DNA from: Pseudomonas guariconensis
Lineage (GTDB): Bacteria; Pseudomonadota; Gammaproteobacteria; Pseudomonadales; Pseudomonadaceae
NCBI RefSeq assembly: GCF_900102675.1
Contig: NZ_FMYX01000003.1
Location: 186,001 to 250,000, forward strand
DNA: 64,000 bases
Reading direction: 5' to 3'
How positions within the stretch are numbered: position 1 is the first letter of the stretch; every line of letters begins with the position of its first letter. This document shows, in pieces, positions 8,547-16,640 of this stretch. The notes below the pieces were generated by a model, which had not been told where the DNA came from, did no database searches, and saw nothing but the letters and a program-made list of their open reading frames with translations. The position numbers and the translations under genes are program-made.

Positions 8547-9737
8547 TCAGCCTTTGCGCGGGCTCAGGATCAGCAAGGTCAACACCCCCGCCACGATCCC
8601 CCAGAACGCCGAGCCGATCGAGAACAAAGTGAACCCCGAGGCCGTCACCATGAAGGTGATCAGGGCCGCCTCGCGTTCACGGGCTTCTCCCATGGCCACG
8701 CTCAGGCCATTCATGATCGAGCCGAACAGCGCCAGTGCAGCAATGGACAGCACCAGCTCCTTGGGCAGCGCCGCAAACAGGGCCGCTAGCGTGGCGCCGA
8801 ACACCCCGGCGATGCCGTAGAAAATCCCGCACCACACCGCTGCGGTGTAACGCTTGCTCGGGTCTTCATGGGCATGGGGCCCGGTGCAAATTGCCGCGCT
8901 GATTGCCGCCAGGTTCACCCCGTGGGAGCCGAACGGCGCCAGCAGCAGCGAGGCGAAGCCGGTGGCCGAGATCAACGGCGAGGCCGGCACCTGATAGCCA
9001 TCGGCCCGCAGCACGGCGACGCCTGGCATGTTCTGTGAAGTCATCGCCACCACGAACAGCGGGATGCCGATGCTGATGGTCGCCGCCAGCGAGAAGCTCG
9101 GGGTGGTCCACACCGGCTTGGCCACCTCCAGGTTGAAGCCGCTGAAATCCAGCAGGCCCAGGGCGCCCGACAGGGCGGTGCCCACCAGCAACGCGGCCAG
9201 TACGCAGTAGCGTGGCGACAGGCGCTTGACCAGCAGGTAGCTGAAGAACATGCCCAGCACCAGCACGGTACGGTGCTGGGCGGCGACGAAGATTTCGCTG
9301 CCGATCTTGAACAGGATACCGGCCAGCAGCGCCGAGGCCAGGGACGCAGGAATGCGCCGCACCAGGCGCTCGAAGCTGCCGGTCAAGCCGCAGATGAGCA
9401 CCAGCACCGCGCAGGTGATATAGGCGCCGATGGCCTCGCCATAGCTGACCCCGCCAAGGCTGGTGATCAGCAGTGCAGCGCCTGGAGTCGACCAGGCAAT
9501 GGTGATCGGCGTGCGGTAGCGCAGCGACAGGCCGATGCTGCACACCGCCATGCCGATCGACAAGGCCCAGATCCACGAGGAAATCTGCGCGCTGGTCAGC
9601 CCAGCAGCCTGGCCCGCCTGGAACATCAGCACCAATGAGCTGGTGTACCCCGTGAGCATGGCGATGAAGCCGGCGACGATCGCCGACGCAGAACTGTCTG
9701 CCAGGGGGCGCAGGCGCGCGGAGGTGGCATCGGTCAT
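8547..9737 (-). CDS. benE: benzoate/H+ symporter BenE family transporter
   Basis: A 396-residue polytopic membrane protein whose sequence (SSSALLAGILFKIGSEIF-like helix region, the TPITIAWSTPGAALL helix, and a C-terminal half rich in glycine-containing helices) matches the BenE family. BenE imports benzoate by proton symport into the cytoplasm. No ben catabolic genes lie nearby, so this is a stand-alone paralogue and its real substrate may be another aromatic or small acid. AAGGA precedes the ATG at 9737. Confidence 0.85.
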   Translation of the reverse strand: MTDATSARLRPLADSSASAIVAGFIAMLTGYTSSLVLMFQAGQAAGLTSAQISSWIWALSIGMAVCSIGLSLRYRTPITIAWSTPGAALLITSLGGVSYGEAIGAYITCAVLVLICGLTGSFERLVRRIPASLASALLAGILFKIGSEIFVAAQHRTVLVLGMFFSYLLVKRLSPRYCVLAALLVGTALSGALGLLDFSGFNLEVAKPVWTTPSFSLAATISIGIPLFVVAMTSQNMPGVAVLRADGYQVPASPLISATGFASLLLAPFGSHGVNLAAISAAICTGPHAHEDPSKRYTAAVWCGIFYGIAGVFGATLAALFAALPKELVLSIAALALFGSIMNGLSVAMGEAREREAALITFMVTASGFTLFSIGSAFWGIVAGVLTLLILSPRKG

Positions 9738-9881
9738 TGAAAAGTCCTTGTAAAGGTGTAAGCAGTTTTTTCAGACTACCGTGACCTGGCGCAATCGATG
9801 CGATACAGCAGCCATTGCATTTAGCCGTACAGTCGCCAACTATTGGGCGCGATTGCGCAACTGCACGAGAGGGGAGGGGCG

Positions 9882-10484
9882 ATGTACAAGGTTTATGGGG
9901 ATTACCAGTCCGGCAACTGCTACAAGGTCAAATTGATGCTGCACCTGCTGGATCGCCCTTACACGTGGCAGCCGGTGGACATACTCAAGGGCGAAACCGA
10001 AACGCCGGAGTTCCTCGCGATGAACCCCAACGGCAAGGTCCCGGTGCTGCAGCTCGAGGATGGCACCTGCCTGTGGGAGTCCAACGCGATCCTGAACTTC
10101 CTGGCCGATGGCAGTGGGTTTTTGCCCACCGAGCCACGTCTGCGCACCCAGGTGCTGCAATGGCAGTTCTTCGAGCAGTACAGCCATGAGCCGTACATTG
10201 CCGTCGCGCGGTTCATCCAGTTCTACCTGGGGCTGCCTGATGAGCGCGTGGAGGAATACCGCAAGCTGCACAAAGGCGGCTACAAAGCGCTCAAGGTCAT
10301 GGAGAGGCAACTGCAGATGACGCCGTATCTGGTTGGTGACCAGTATTCGATCGCCGACGTGGCGCTGTATGCCTACACCCATGTGGCGCATCAGGGCGGC
10401 TTCGACCTGACGGACTACCCCGGCGTGCGGGCGTGGTTGGCGCGGGTGGCGAGCCATCCGCGGCATGTGCCGATGGTGGACTGA
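9882..10484 (+). CDS. glutathione S-transferase family protein
   Basis: A 200-residue GST with thioredoxin-fold N-terminus (YKVYGDYQSGNCYKVKLML; the SGNCYK segment holds the candidate catalytic Ser/Cys), the glutathione-binding NGKVPVLQLEDG and ESNAIL segments, and an all-helical C-terminal domain. The ATG at 9882 is chosen for its GAGGGGAGGGG upstream; a TTG at 9843 is in frame but has no site. It probably conjugates or reduces electrophiles with glutathione in the cytosol. A second GST is at 62802. Confidence 0.88.
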   Translation: MYKVYGDYQSGNCYKVKLMLHLLDRPYTWQPVDILKGETETPEFLAMNPNGKVPVLQLEDGTCLWESNAILNFLADGSGFLPTEPRLRTQVLQWQFFEQYSHEPYIAVARFIQFYLGLPDERVEEYRKLHKGGYKALKVMERQLQMTPYLVGDQYSIADVALYAYTHVAHQGGFDLTDYPGVRAWLARVASHPRHVPMVD

Positions 10485-10500
10485 TCCAGGCTTTTTGCTA

Positions 10501-10590
10501 GCTGCTCCGGCTCTTTCGCGGGTAAACCCGCTCTGACAGGGTTCTTGGTACCTGTGGGAGCGGGTTTACCCGCGAAAAGGCCGGAGCAGC
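10501..10590. repeat. inverted REP pair
   Basis: Two REP copies in opposite orientation: GCTGCTCCGGC at 10501 pairs with GCCGGAGCAGC ending at 10590, and CGCGGGTAAACCCGCT with AGCGGGTTTACCCGCG inside. The whole 90 bp can fold as one long hairpin between the convergent GST and glutaredoxin-like genes. Confidence 0.85.
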
Positions 10591-10597
10591 CTGGGTT

Positions 10598-10969
10598 TCA
10601 AACTGCCGCGAAGCGTTTGTCCAGGTAGGCGATGATGGCCTTGGATTCGTACATCCAGGTCACCTCGCCGGCTTCCTCGATCCGCAGGCATGGCACCTTC
10701 ACCCGGCCACCGCCTTCAAGCAAAGCCTGGCGGTGTACCGGGTCGTTCTTGGCGTCGCGCAGGGCCACCGGCACGTTGAGGCGGTGCAAGGTACGGCGGG
10801 TCTTGACGCAGAACGGGCAGGCATGGAACTGGTACAGCGCCAGGTTCTGGGCGTCTTTGGCGACCTGCGCCTGGGCTGCGGCATCACGCTTGCGCTTGGC
10901 CGGGCGGCTGATCCAGTCACCGAACACGATAAGCTGGCCGAGGCCGACCCGCAGGGCTTTGACGATCAT
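10598..10969 (-). CDS. glutaredoxin-like thiol-disulfide protein
   Basis: A 123-residue protein with a hydrophobic or amphipathic N-terminal segment, a basic linker (PAKRKRD), and a glutaredoxin/GST-N fold carrying CPFC at residues 51-54, the VKVPCLRI cis-Pro region and a terminal YLDKRF helix. It likely uses glutathione to reduce disulfides, possibly held at the membrane by its N-terminus. The ATG at 10969 is chosen for AGGAG seven bases upstream, in preference to an in-frame TTG two codons earlier. It lies downstream of folE beyond a terminator, so it is probably transcribed separately. Confidence 0.82.
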   Translation of the reverse strand: MIVKALRVGLGQLIVFGDWISRPAKRKRDAAAQAQVAKDAQNLALYQFHACPFCVKTRRTLHRLNVPVALRDAKNDPVHRQALLEGGGRVKVPCLRIEEAGEVTWMYESKAIIAYLDKRFAAV

Positions 10970-10984
10970 GGACAACTCCTGAAC

Positions 10985-11015
10985 AAAAGAAAAAGCCGAC
11001 CCCTAAGGGTCGGCT
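10985..11015 (-). terminator. terminator of folE
   Basis: On the minus strand, AGCCGACCC-TTAG-GGGTCGGCT is followed by TTTTTCTTTTG, a strong intrinsic terminator just after the folE stop. Confidence 0.88.
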
Positions 11016-11031
11016 CGCAGTCACACGCCGA

Positions 11032-11577
11032 TCACTTGATCAGGCTGAGGAACTCGCTGCGGGTGGCGGCATTGGAGCGGAACTCGCCAAGCATCACCGA
11101 GGTGATCATGGTGGAGTTCTGCTTCTCGACGCCGCGCATCATCATGCACATGTGCTTGGCCTCGATGACCACGGCCACGCCAGCGGCGCCGGTCACTTTC
11201 TCCACCGCTTCGGCGATCTGGCGGCTGAGGTTTTCCTGGATCTGCAGGCGGCGGGCGAACATGTCGACGATGCGCGCGACCTTGGACAGGCCCAGGACCT
11301 TGCCCTTGGGCAGGTAGGCCACGTGGGCCTTGCCAATGAAGGGCAGCATGTGGTGTTCGCACATCGAGTAGAGCTCGATGTCCCGGACCAGCACCATCTC
11401 GCTGTTGTCGGAGGTGAACAGCGCGTCGTTGGTGACTTCTTCCAGGGTTTGTTCATAACCGCGGCAAAGGTACTTCATGGCCTTCGCGGCCCGCTTGGGC
11501 GTGTCGCGCAGGCCCTCGCGGGAGACGTCCTCGCCGAGCTGGCTGAGGATCGCGGTGTAGTTCTGTTCCAGGGACAT
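11032..11577 (-). CDS. folE: GTP cyclohydrolase I
   Basis: A 181-residue enzyme that converts GTP to 7,8-dihydroneopterin triphosphate plus formate, first step of folate (and pterin) synthesis, as a homodecamer in the cytosol. The zinc ligands are visible as Cys73 and His76 in [10 protein letters not shown] and Cys144 in KHMCMMMRG; the Zn-dependent type IA form. It lacks about 40 N-terminal residues of the E. coli protein, which is common in bacteria. Pseudomonads carry several folE copies, so this may be one paralogue. It shares orientation with the smr gene upstream and ends in a clear terminator. Confidence 0.95.
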   Translation of the reverse strand: MSLEQNYTAILSQLGEDVSREGLRDTPKRAAKAMKYLCRGYEQTLEEVTNDALFTSDNSEMVLVRDIELYSMCEHHMLPFIGKAHVAYLPKGKVLGLSKVARIVDMFARRLQIQENLSRQIAEAVEKVTGAAGVAVVIEAKHMCMMMRGVEKQNSTMITSVMLGEFRSNAATRSEFLSLIK

Positions 11578-11648
11578 GGATCTACCTGTGGGGGATTAAT
11601 CGCAAAGACGAAGGGTACGGCGGCGAGGGCGAGGCTGCAAGCCTGGCG

Positions 11649-12209
11649 TCACTCGTCGCGTCCTTCGAGCATGGTGCGCTTGAGCATCACATAGACCGCA
11701 CCTGTGCCGCCATGGCGGGCCTGGCAGGAGGTGAAGCCGAGCACCTGCGGGTGCTGGCGCAGCCAAGTGTTGACGTGGCTCTTGATCATCGGCCGCTTGC
11801 CGTCCAGGCGCGCAGCCTTGCCGTGGGTGACGCGCACGCAGCGCACTTCGAGCTTGGTGGCCTCGGCGATGAAATCCCAAAGGGTCTCGCGGGCTTTTTC
11901 CACGGTCATGCCGTGCAGGTCCAGGCTGCCTTCGAAGGCGATCTGGCCGAGTTTGAGCTTGCGGATCTGGCTTTCCTGTACGCCGTCACGGCGCCACATC
12001 AGTTCGTCCTCGGCGCCGACGTCGATGACGAACTGGTCGGACATGCCATCGACCACGAGGGGTTGGTCGCTGTGCACGGTCGCGGCCATGCGCAGGCCGG
12101 CCAGCTTCTTGCGGTCGGCCTTGGGTTTGCCGACATCGGCGCGGTCGTGCTTGATCGGCTTCACGCCGCGCATCTGGGCGCTGAAGAGGGAAAAATCGTC
12201 GTCTTGCAT
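11649..12209 (-). CDS. Smr domain protein
   Basis: A 186-residue stand-alone Smr protein. The N-terminal half is charged and variable; the Smr domain runs from about 95 to 177 with LDLHG (97-101), VTHGK (127-131) and the GGTGAVYV segment (168-175). Smr domains, first seen at the MutS2 C-terminus, act as nicking endonucleases on branched DNA or on RNA. The ATG at 12209 is chosen because GGAGG lies four bases upstream; the frame extends 48 codons further without a site. It is probably cotranscribed with folE (71 bp apart). Confidence 0.88.
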   Translation of the reverse strand: MQDDDFSLFSAQMRGVKPIKHDRADVGKPKADRKKLAGLRMAATVHSDQPLVVDGMSDQFVIDVGAEDELMWRRDGVQESQIRKLKLGQIAFEGSLDLHGMTVEKARETLWDFIAEATKLEVRCVRVTHGKAARLDGKRPMIKSHVNTWLRQHPQVLGFTSCQARHGGTGAVYVMLKRTMLEGRDE

Positions 12210-12344
12210 GGTGCCTCCACGTAGGGGGCATATTTTACGTGAGTGGGCGGTGTTGTGTCGCCTGTTGGCCTTTTCGCGCCGAACCGATCCGCCAGGTACA
12301 GCGACACCCTTTGAAACGTGAACGCAGATGTCGGAGGAAGCGGC

Positions 12345-12362
12345 TAGCAGCACACGCTGCTA
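12345..12362. terminator. hairpin at the end of the small membrane protein gene
   Basis: TAGCAGC-ACAC-GCTGCTA is a perfect 7-bp stem that overlaps the stop codon of the minus-strand gene at 12360. No T run follows, so termination by this element alone is uncertain. Confidence 0.3.
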
Positions 12363-12680
12363 ATCGTGCTTTTTCATCAGGTGCGGCGAGAGGTTCAACC
12401 CATGCCCGCGGCGCAGGCGAATCCGGCTGCGGCGCCAGAAGCGCACGCCCAGGTAGAGCAATAGCAAACCGACCACCACCAGGATCACCGACAGTGGGCG
12501 GTTGGCATTGAGTTCGGCCAGGGCGCTGTAGTTGCCCAGAAGGCCTGCGACGCCGGCCATGGCCAGCAGCACGCCGAGGGTGGCCACCAGGGCGGACAGG
12601 CCGGCGGCCAGGCGCGCACCCCAGTTGCGCGGTTCGCGCTGGCGCAGGCGTTTGGCGTCGAAACTGCCTTTGAGCTTCAT
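12360..12680 (-). CDS. small two-helix membrane protein
   Basis: A 106-residue protein of unknown function. A basic N-terminus (KLKGSFDAKRLRQREPRNW) is followed by two hydrophobic helices at about 27-49 and 62-81 and a basic tail (FWRRSRIRLRRGHG). By the positive-inside rule both ends face the cytoplasm. I do not recognise a characterised family. It lies between the isochorismatase-fold gene and smr, all on the minus strand, but the gaps (about 80-150 bp) leave operon membership open. Confidence 0.75.
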   Translation of the reverse strand: MKLKGSFDAKRLRQREPRNWGARLAAGLSALVATLGVLLAMAGVAGLLGNYSALAELNANRPLSVILVVVGLLLLYLGVRFWRRSRIRLRRGHGLNLSPHLMKKHD

Positions 12681-12759
12681 TCCGATTTCCTCTGTAGGTA
12701 TCCGGAATTCGACCTAGGGTCGGCCCTGGGGTTCCACCCGTCTGCCGGGCGGTCGTGGC

Positions 12760-13350
12760 TCAGATCAGGCTGGCGGTCGGGGCGACGCAGGCGAAGTTGT
12801 CGGCCATCACGGCCATTTCACACTGATGAATCTGCGCAGCCGGAATGACCGTGTCCTTGAACGCCAGGTCGCGGGTGGTGGAGGCATCGGCGACCAAGGT
12901 GCAACGATAACCATAGTCCTTGGCGCGGCGAACGGTGGTGCTGACGCTCGAATGGCTCATGAAACCGCAGACGATGAGATCCAGATGGCCCAGCTCCTGC
13001 AGCGTTTCGTGCAGCTTGGTGTTCTTGAAGGCGTTGGGCATGCGCTTTTCGATGATGATCTCACCCTCGCGAGGCTCCAGCCCCGGGATGAACTCGCCGC
13101 GGCTACCCTGCGGGTCGAACAGGCCACCGACGGTGCCCAGGTGGCGTACATGGATGATCGGACGGCCGGCCTTGCGCGCGGCGTCGAGCAACCGGGCGAT
13201 GTTGGCCACGGCCTCGTCCATGCCCGACAGCGCCAGGGGACCGCTGAGGTACTCCTTTTGCGCATCGATGACAATCAGGCTGGCTTGGCCCAGCTTGGCC
13301 GGCGGATAGTCGCGGCCGCTGAGGCGGAACATCGTGGTTGGAACGGACAT
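12760..13350 (-). CDS. isochorismatase-fold hydrolase with Ser in place of the catalytic Cys
   Basis: A 196-residue cysteine-hydrolase superfamily protein. Asp29 (VIDAQKEYL) and Lys102 (EKRMPNAF) of the usual Asp-Lys-Cys triad are present, but the motif normally reading GxxTxxCVxxT reads GFMSHSSVSTT, placing Ser135 where the nucleophilic Cys belongs. Amidohydrolases of the family need that Cys; true isochorismatases such as EntB and PhzD work without it. So the protein may be a vinyl-ether hydrolase or an altered enzyme. The ATG at 13350 is chosen for AAGGAGC upstream over an in-frame start 28 codons earlier. Confidence 0.85.
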   Translation of the reverse strand: MSVPTTMFRLSGRDYPPAKLGQASLIVIDAQKEYLSGPLALSGMDEAVANIARLLDAARKAGRPIIHVRHLGTVGGLFDPQGSRGEFIPGLEPREGEIIIEKRMPNAFKNTKLHETLQELGHLDLIVCGFMSHSSVSTTVRRAKDYGYRCTLVADASTTRDLAFKDTVIPAAQIHQCEMAVMADNFACVAPTASLI

Positions 13351-13528
13351 CAAGGGCTCCTTGGGTAGGGCTTTTGTATACCTATTCTCCCTTGCCTCGG
13401 CGCCAATGTGAATGGTTGACATTGCAGACAGCATGGTTACTGGCCTCTGGCTACCGACCGGGCAATCGAAGGGAACATTTGTGTCGGTGGGCTGTTAGAC
13501 TTTTGTCCTGTCTTAAAAGGAGTCACCC

Positions 13529-14437
13529 GTGATCACATCCCGCCTGCGCACCCTGCGCGACCATATCCGCTGGGCGGTCAGCCGCTTCCATGAGCACGAC
13601 CTGTTCTTCGGCCACGGTGCCGACAACGCTTGGGACGAAGCCCGCCTGCTGGTGCTGGGTGCCGTGCACCTGCCGTGGGAGGTGGCCGACAGCTACCTGG
13701 ACTGCCAGCTGGAAGATGACGAGCGCGTGCGCCTGCAGCACCTGCTCAAGCGCCGAATCGAAGAGCGGGTGCCCACCGCCTACCTACTGGGCGAGGCGTG
13801 GTTCTGCGGCATGTCGTTCGTGGTCGATGAGCGTGTGTTGGTGCCGCGCTCGCCCATCGGCGAACTGATCGAAAAACGCTTCGAGCCCTGGCTGGCCACG
13901 CCGCCTGCGCGCATCCTTGACTTGTGCACCGGCTCCGGCTGCATCGGCATCGTCGCCGCCGACGTGTTCCCCGAGGCCGAGGTGGTGCTGGCCGACCTGT
14001 CCTTCGATGCCTTGGAAGTCGCCAACCACAACATCGAGCGCCATGGCCTGGAAGAGCGTGTATACACCGTGCAGGGTGATGGCTTCGCCGGCCTGCCCGG
14101 GCAGCGCTTCGATCTGATTCTGTCCAACCCGCCGTATGTCGACGCCGAAGATTTCGCCGACATGCCGGCCGAGTATCACCACGAGCCCGAGCTGGGCCTG
14201 GCCTGTGGCAACGATGGCCTGGACCTGGTGCGGCGCATGCTCGCCGAGGCGGCTGACCACCTGAATGAAAAAGGGCTGCTGATCGTCGAGGTGGGTAACA
14301 GCCAGGTGCATGTCCAGGCGCTGTATCCAGAGGTGGACTTCGCTTGGCTGGAGTTCGAGCGGGGTGGGCATGGCGTGTTCATGCTGACTGCCGAGCAGTG
14401 CCGTCAGCACCAGGAGCTGTTCCGCTCCCGCGTCTGA
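13529..14437 (+). CDS. prmB: ribosomal protein L3 N5-glutamine methyltransferase
   Basis: A 302-residue SAM-dependent methyltransferase of the HemK/PrmC family, with the N-terminal helical domain, the SAM loop [10 protein letters not shown] (131-140) and the glutamine-binding NPPY (200-203). PrmB methylates Gln150 of ribosomal protein L3 in assembling 50S subunits. I prefer PrmB over PrmC because it lies next to aroC, the usual prmB neighbour, and not next to prfA/hemA. AAAAGGAG precedes the GTG/ATG region; the ATG-frame start given is position 13529 (GTG). A terminator and a REP follow. Confidence 0.9.
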   Translation: MITSRLRTLRDHIRWAVSRFHEHDLFFGHGADNAWDEARLLVLGAVHLPWEVADSYLDCQLEDDERVRLQHLLKRRIEERVPTAYLLGEAWFCGMSFVVDERVLVPRSPIGELIEKRFEPWLATPPARILDLCTGSGCIGIVAADVFPEAEVVLADLSFDALEVANHNIERHGLEERVYTVQGDGFAGLPGQRFDLILSNPPYVDAEDFADMPAEYHHEPELGLACGNDGLDLVRRMLAEAADHLNEKGLLIVEVGNSQVHVQALYPEVDFAWLEFERGGHGVFMLTAEQCRQHQELFRSRV

Positions 14438-14447
14438 TCAAGACAGA

Positions 14448-14468
14448 GGGCTGCGCTGCAGCCCTTTT
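14448..14468 (+). terminator. terminator of prmB
   Basis: GGGCTGC-GCT-GCAGCCC followed by TTTT, ten bases after the prmB stop. Its 3' arm is also the 5' arm of the REP hairpin at 14461, so the two folds exclude each other. Confidence 0.7.
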
Positions 14469-14492
14469 CGCGGGTAAACCCGCGAAAAGGGC
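14461..14492. repeat. perfect REP inverted repeat
   Basis: GCCCTTTTCGCGGG-TAAA-CCCGCGAAAAGGGC is a perfect 14-bp inverted repeat with a 4-base loop, placed between the convergent prmB and the gene at 14502. Confidence 0.85.
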
Positions 14493-14501
14493 GCCACGTC
14501 T

Positions 14502-15290
14502 CTAGCGCGTGGCGATCCAGATCAGCAGTCCCGCCTGGAACACGGCAAACGCCACCAGGCACGTGATGGTAAAGCGCAGGCCGCTGTCTTCGCGGCGGTA
14601 CTTGGCGACCCGTTCATCCCGCTCGCGCAACTGCGCCTGCTTCTCCAGCAGCTGTTGCTCGGCCTGTTGCAGCATTCCGGCAGCCTCGAGGATGTCGACG
14701 CGCTGGACCTTTTCATTGTTCCAGCCGCCCTTGAGCTGGCCTACCGTGGTATCCACGGTGCGCCCCTTGAGCAGTTGTCCGCCTTCGTATTCCACCTCAA
14801 GCCCTGCACTGCGCAGTACATGGTCGCGGCGCAGGCGGTTGTCTTCGTTCAGGGCATCCTTGCTGGGCAGGGCTACGCCTTCGACTTGGTAGTTCGACCA
14901 ACGCTGTTGCAGCCACTGCACCGCCTGTCCCAGGAGGAACCGCCCCAGGCCGCGGTTCGCCGGCTCGAGCTGCAAGCCACCGTCACCGCCGATACGCACC
15001 TGGCGCTGTTCGTGATCGACACGGATGTCCAGCTGGTTCTGCTCTTTGCGCACTTTCTGACCTGGCAGGCGGATTTCCAGCCGCAGCAGGCTGTGCGTCT
15101 TGCTATGCCGCTCGGCATGGCCGAACTCGACGAAACGCAGCGGACGGGCGCCGCTGTTGCGGTCGGTGGGCAGGGCTGCCAGGCGCAGCAGTTGGAAGTG
15201 TTCAGGGGCCAGGTCTTCCCATGGCAGCGGAGCGCTTGCTGGGGCTTGTGGCTCTTCGTCCGCCTCAACGGCGGCGGGGGCGTCGGTCAT
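14502..15290 (-). CDS. conserved protein with C-terminal membrane anchor, unknown function
   Basis: A 262-residue protein that I do not recognise. An acidic, Pro/Ala-rich N-terminus (to about 25) is followed by a soluble alpha/beta-looking region, a predicted coiled coil around 200-235 (AEQQLLEKQAQLRERDERVAKYRR) and a single hydrophobic helix at the C-terminus (about 243-259, ITCLVAFAVFQAGLLIWI). This is the arrangement of a tail-anchored cytoplasmic protein. The ATG at 15290 is chosen for GAGGA upstream; the frame opens 30 codons earlier. Its neighbours (prmB, hydrolase, aroC) give no clue. Confidence 0.75.
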   Translation of the reverse strand: MTDAPAAVEADEEPQAPASAPLPWEDLAPEHFQLLRLAALPTDRNSGARPLRFVEFGHAERHSKTHSLLRLEIRLPGQKVRKEQNQLDIRVDHEQRQVRIGGDGGLQLEPANRGLGRFLLGQAVQWLQQRWSNYQVEGVALPSKDALNEDNRLRRDHVLRSAGLEVEYEGGQLLKGRTVDTTVGQLKGGWNNEKVQRVDILEAAGMLQQAEQQLLEKQAQLRERDERVAKYRREDSGLRFTITCLVAFAVFQAGLLIWIATR

Positions 15291-15380
15291 CGGAAGTGTC
15301 CTCGAATGCACGGCGGGCAGGACGGTGGAAAGGGGCTGATGCGTTGCCCAATCGCGAGGCAATGCCACTCCTACATTCAA

Positions 15381-15405
15381 TCAGTGGGAGCGGGTTTGTC
15401 CGCAA
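15381..15405 (-). repeat. partial REP element
   Basis: GTGGGAGCGGGTTTGTCCGC is a single diverged REP copy in the gap between the tail-anchored protein gene and the hydrolase gene. Confidence 0.5.
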
Positions 15406-15488
15406 TGGAGCGCAAACGGCCTCAAAAACACCGATCACTGCCTCGATCAACCGGTTATCGGCAGCAACGGAGACTTCCTGAGGACAAT

Positions 15489-16451
15489 CTAGGCCGGCGG
15501 CAGCTGGCGAATGAACGCCACGATCCGCTCACCCAGTTCACGGGCCAGCGGCAGCCCCGGGTTGCGGTAGCTGTCGCGCTGCTGGCTCATGTCCCGAGGG
15601 GTGATACGCAGCATGTGGTTCATGCCATCGATCAGGGCCAACTGCGCGTCGGGCTTGGCGGCCTTGAGGCGTTCGGCGTCGGCGACGTCCACCTGCACGT
15701 CGTTGCGGCCCTGGATGATCAAGGCGGGCATCGGCAGACGAGCGAACGCTGCTGCCGGGTCCTGGCGCAGCAACGAGATCAGGTAAGGCTGCACGCTCGG
15801 GCGAAACACATCGCGCAGCGGCGCCGGCACATCCAGAGAGGTCTGTCCGGCCTGCAGGCGGTCGATCAGCGCATTGCCGCGCGCCAGTTCTGCCGGCGGC
15901 AGGCGCTGGGCCAATTGTTCGCGCAGCACCTCTGCCACGGGGCGACCGCTGCCGGCCACGGTGATCACCGCGCTGGCGCCGGCCTGTTGAGCGGCCAGCG
16001 TCGCAATCAGCGCGCCTTCGCTGTGGCCAAGCAGGATCAGCGGACCGAAGCGTGGGTCAGCCCTGAGTTTGCGGCCCCAGGCCACGGTGTCGGCCACGTA
16101 GCGCTCGACGCTCAGGTCCCGCTCATCGGGCGTGGCCGGTTGGCTTGCGGCAACGCCGCGCTTGTCGAAACGCACGCTGGCGATGTGCTCGCCGGCCAGC
16201 AGCAGGGCCAGACGCTTGAGGTTGTCCAGGCGACCACTGGCGGGGTTGTTGCCGTCGCGGTCGGTGGGGCCGGAGCCGGCAATGATCAGCACTACCGGCG
16301 GCGGGGTGGCTTGTTGCGGCAGCAGCAGGCTGCCATGGAGCACGCCCTGGCCGGTGTCCAGGTCGATGGGGCGTTGCAGTACGGTCGGGGCGGCGGCCTG
16401 GGCGAGGCCTGAGCACAGCAGCAGAAGCAGGGCGGCGAGGCGCAACATCAT
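15489..16451 (-). CDS. exported alpha/beta hydrolase
   Basis: A 320-residue serine hydrolase. The start MMLRLAALLLLLCSGLAQA is a clear Sec signal peptide with likely cleavage after residue 20, so the enzyme is periplasmic or secreted. The fold is marked by LIIAGSGPTDRDG (oxyanion region, 55-67) and the nucleophile elbow GHSEG with Ser144; Asp near 258 (GRNDVQV) and His near 279 (GMNHML) complete the triad. It belongs to the serine aminopeptidase S33/acyl-esterase-like group; the substrate is unknown. It is divergent from aroC. The frame is open far upstream over aroC, but that part is an antisense shadow. Confidence 0.88.
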   Translation of the reverse strand: MMLRLAALLLLLCSGLAQAAAPTVLQRPIDLDTGQGVLHGSLLLPQQATPPPVVLIIAGSGPTDRDGNNPASGRLDNLKRLALLLAGEHIASVRFDKRGVAASQPATPDERDLSVERYVADTVAWGRKLRADPRFGPLILLGHSEGALIATLAAQQAGASAVITVAGSGRPVAEVLREQLAQRLPPAELARGNALIDRLQAGQTSLDVPAPLRDVFRPSVQPYLISLLRQDPAAAFARLPMPALIIQGRNDVQVDVADAERLKAAKPDAQLALIDGMNHMLRITPRDMSQQRDSYRNPGLPLARELGERIVAFIRQLPPA

Positions 16452-16594
16452 AGGGCTACTACTTGGTGGGATGTCGGTTGGACCGGGTGGCTGACCGAAG
16501 GTTCTCTCATGCCCCTTCGCCGATGAACCCACTCCCCTAGGTTTGAGCGTGATCGAAGGGGCTGAACCGACCACCCGAATAAAGGGAATTTCCG

Positions 16595-16600
16595 TATACT
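16595..16600 (+). promoter_or_regulatory. candidate -10 of aroC
   Basis: TATACT lies 41 bases upstream of the aroC ATG in the divergent region. No convincing -35 hexamer is seen at the right spacing, so this is a weak call. Confidence 0.35.
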
Positions 16601-16640
16601 GCCCGCCTCCCTCACATTCAGGCAGATTCGCGGAGCGTCC

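Noticed and set aside
14655..16412. Plus-strand frame of 585 codons over two minus-strand genes
   Set aside because: No start site, no domain pattern, and it covers the opposite strand of two convincing genes.
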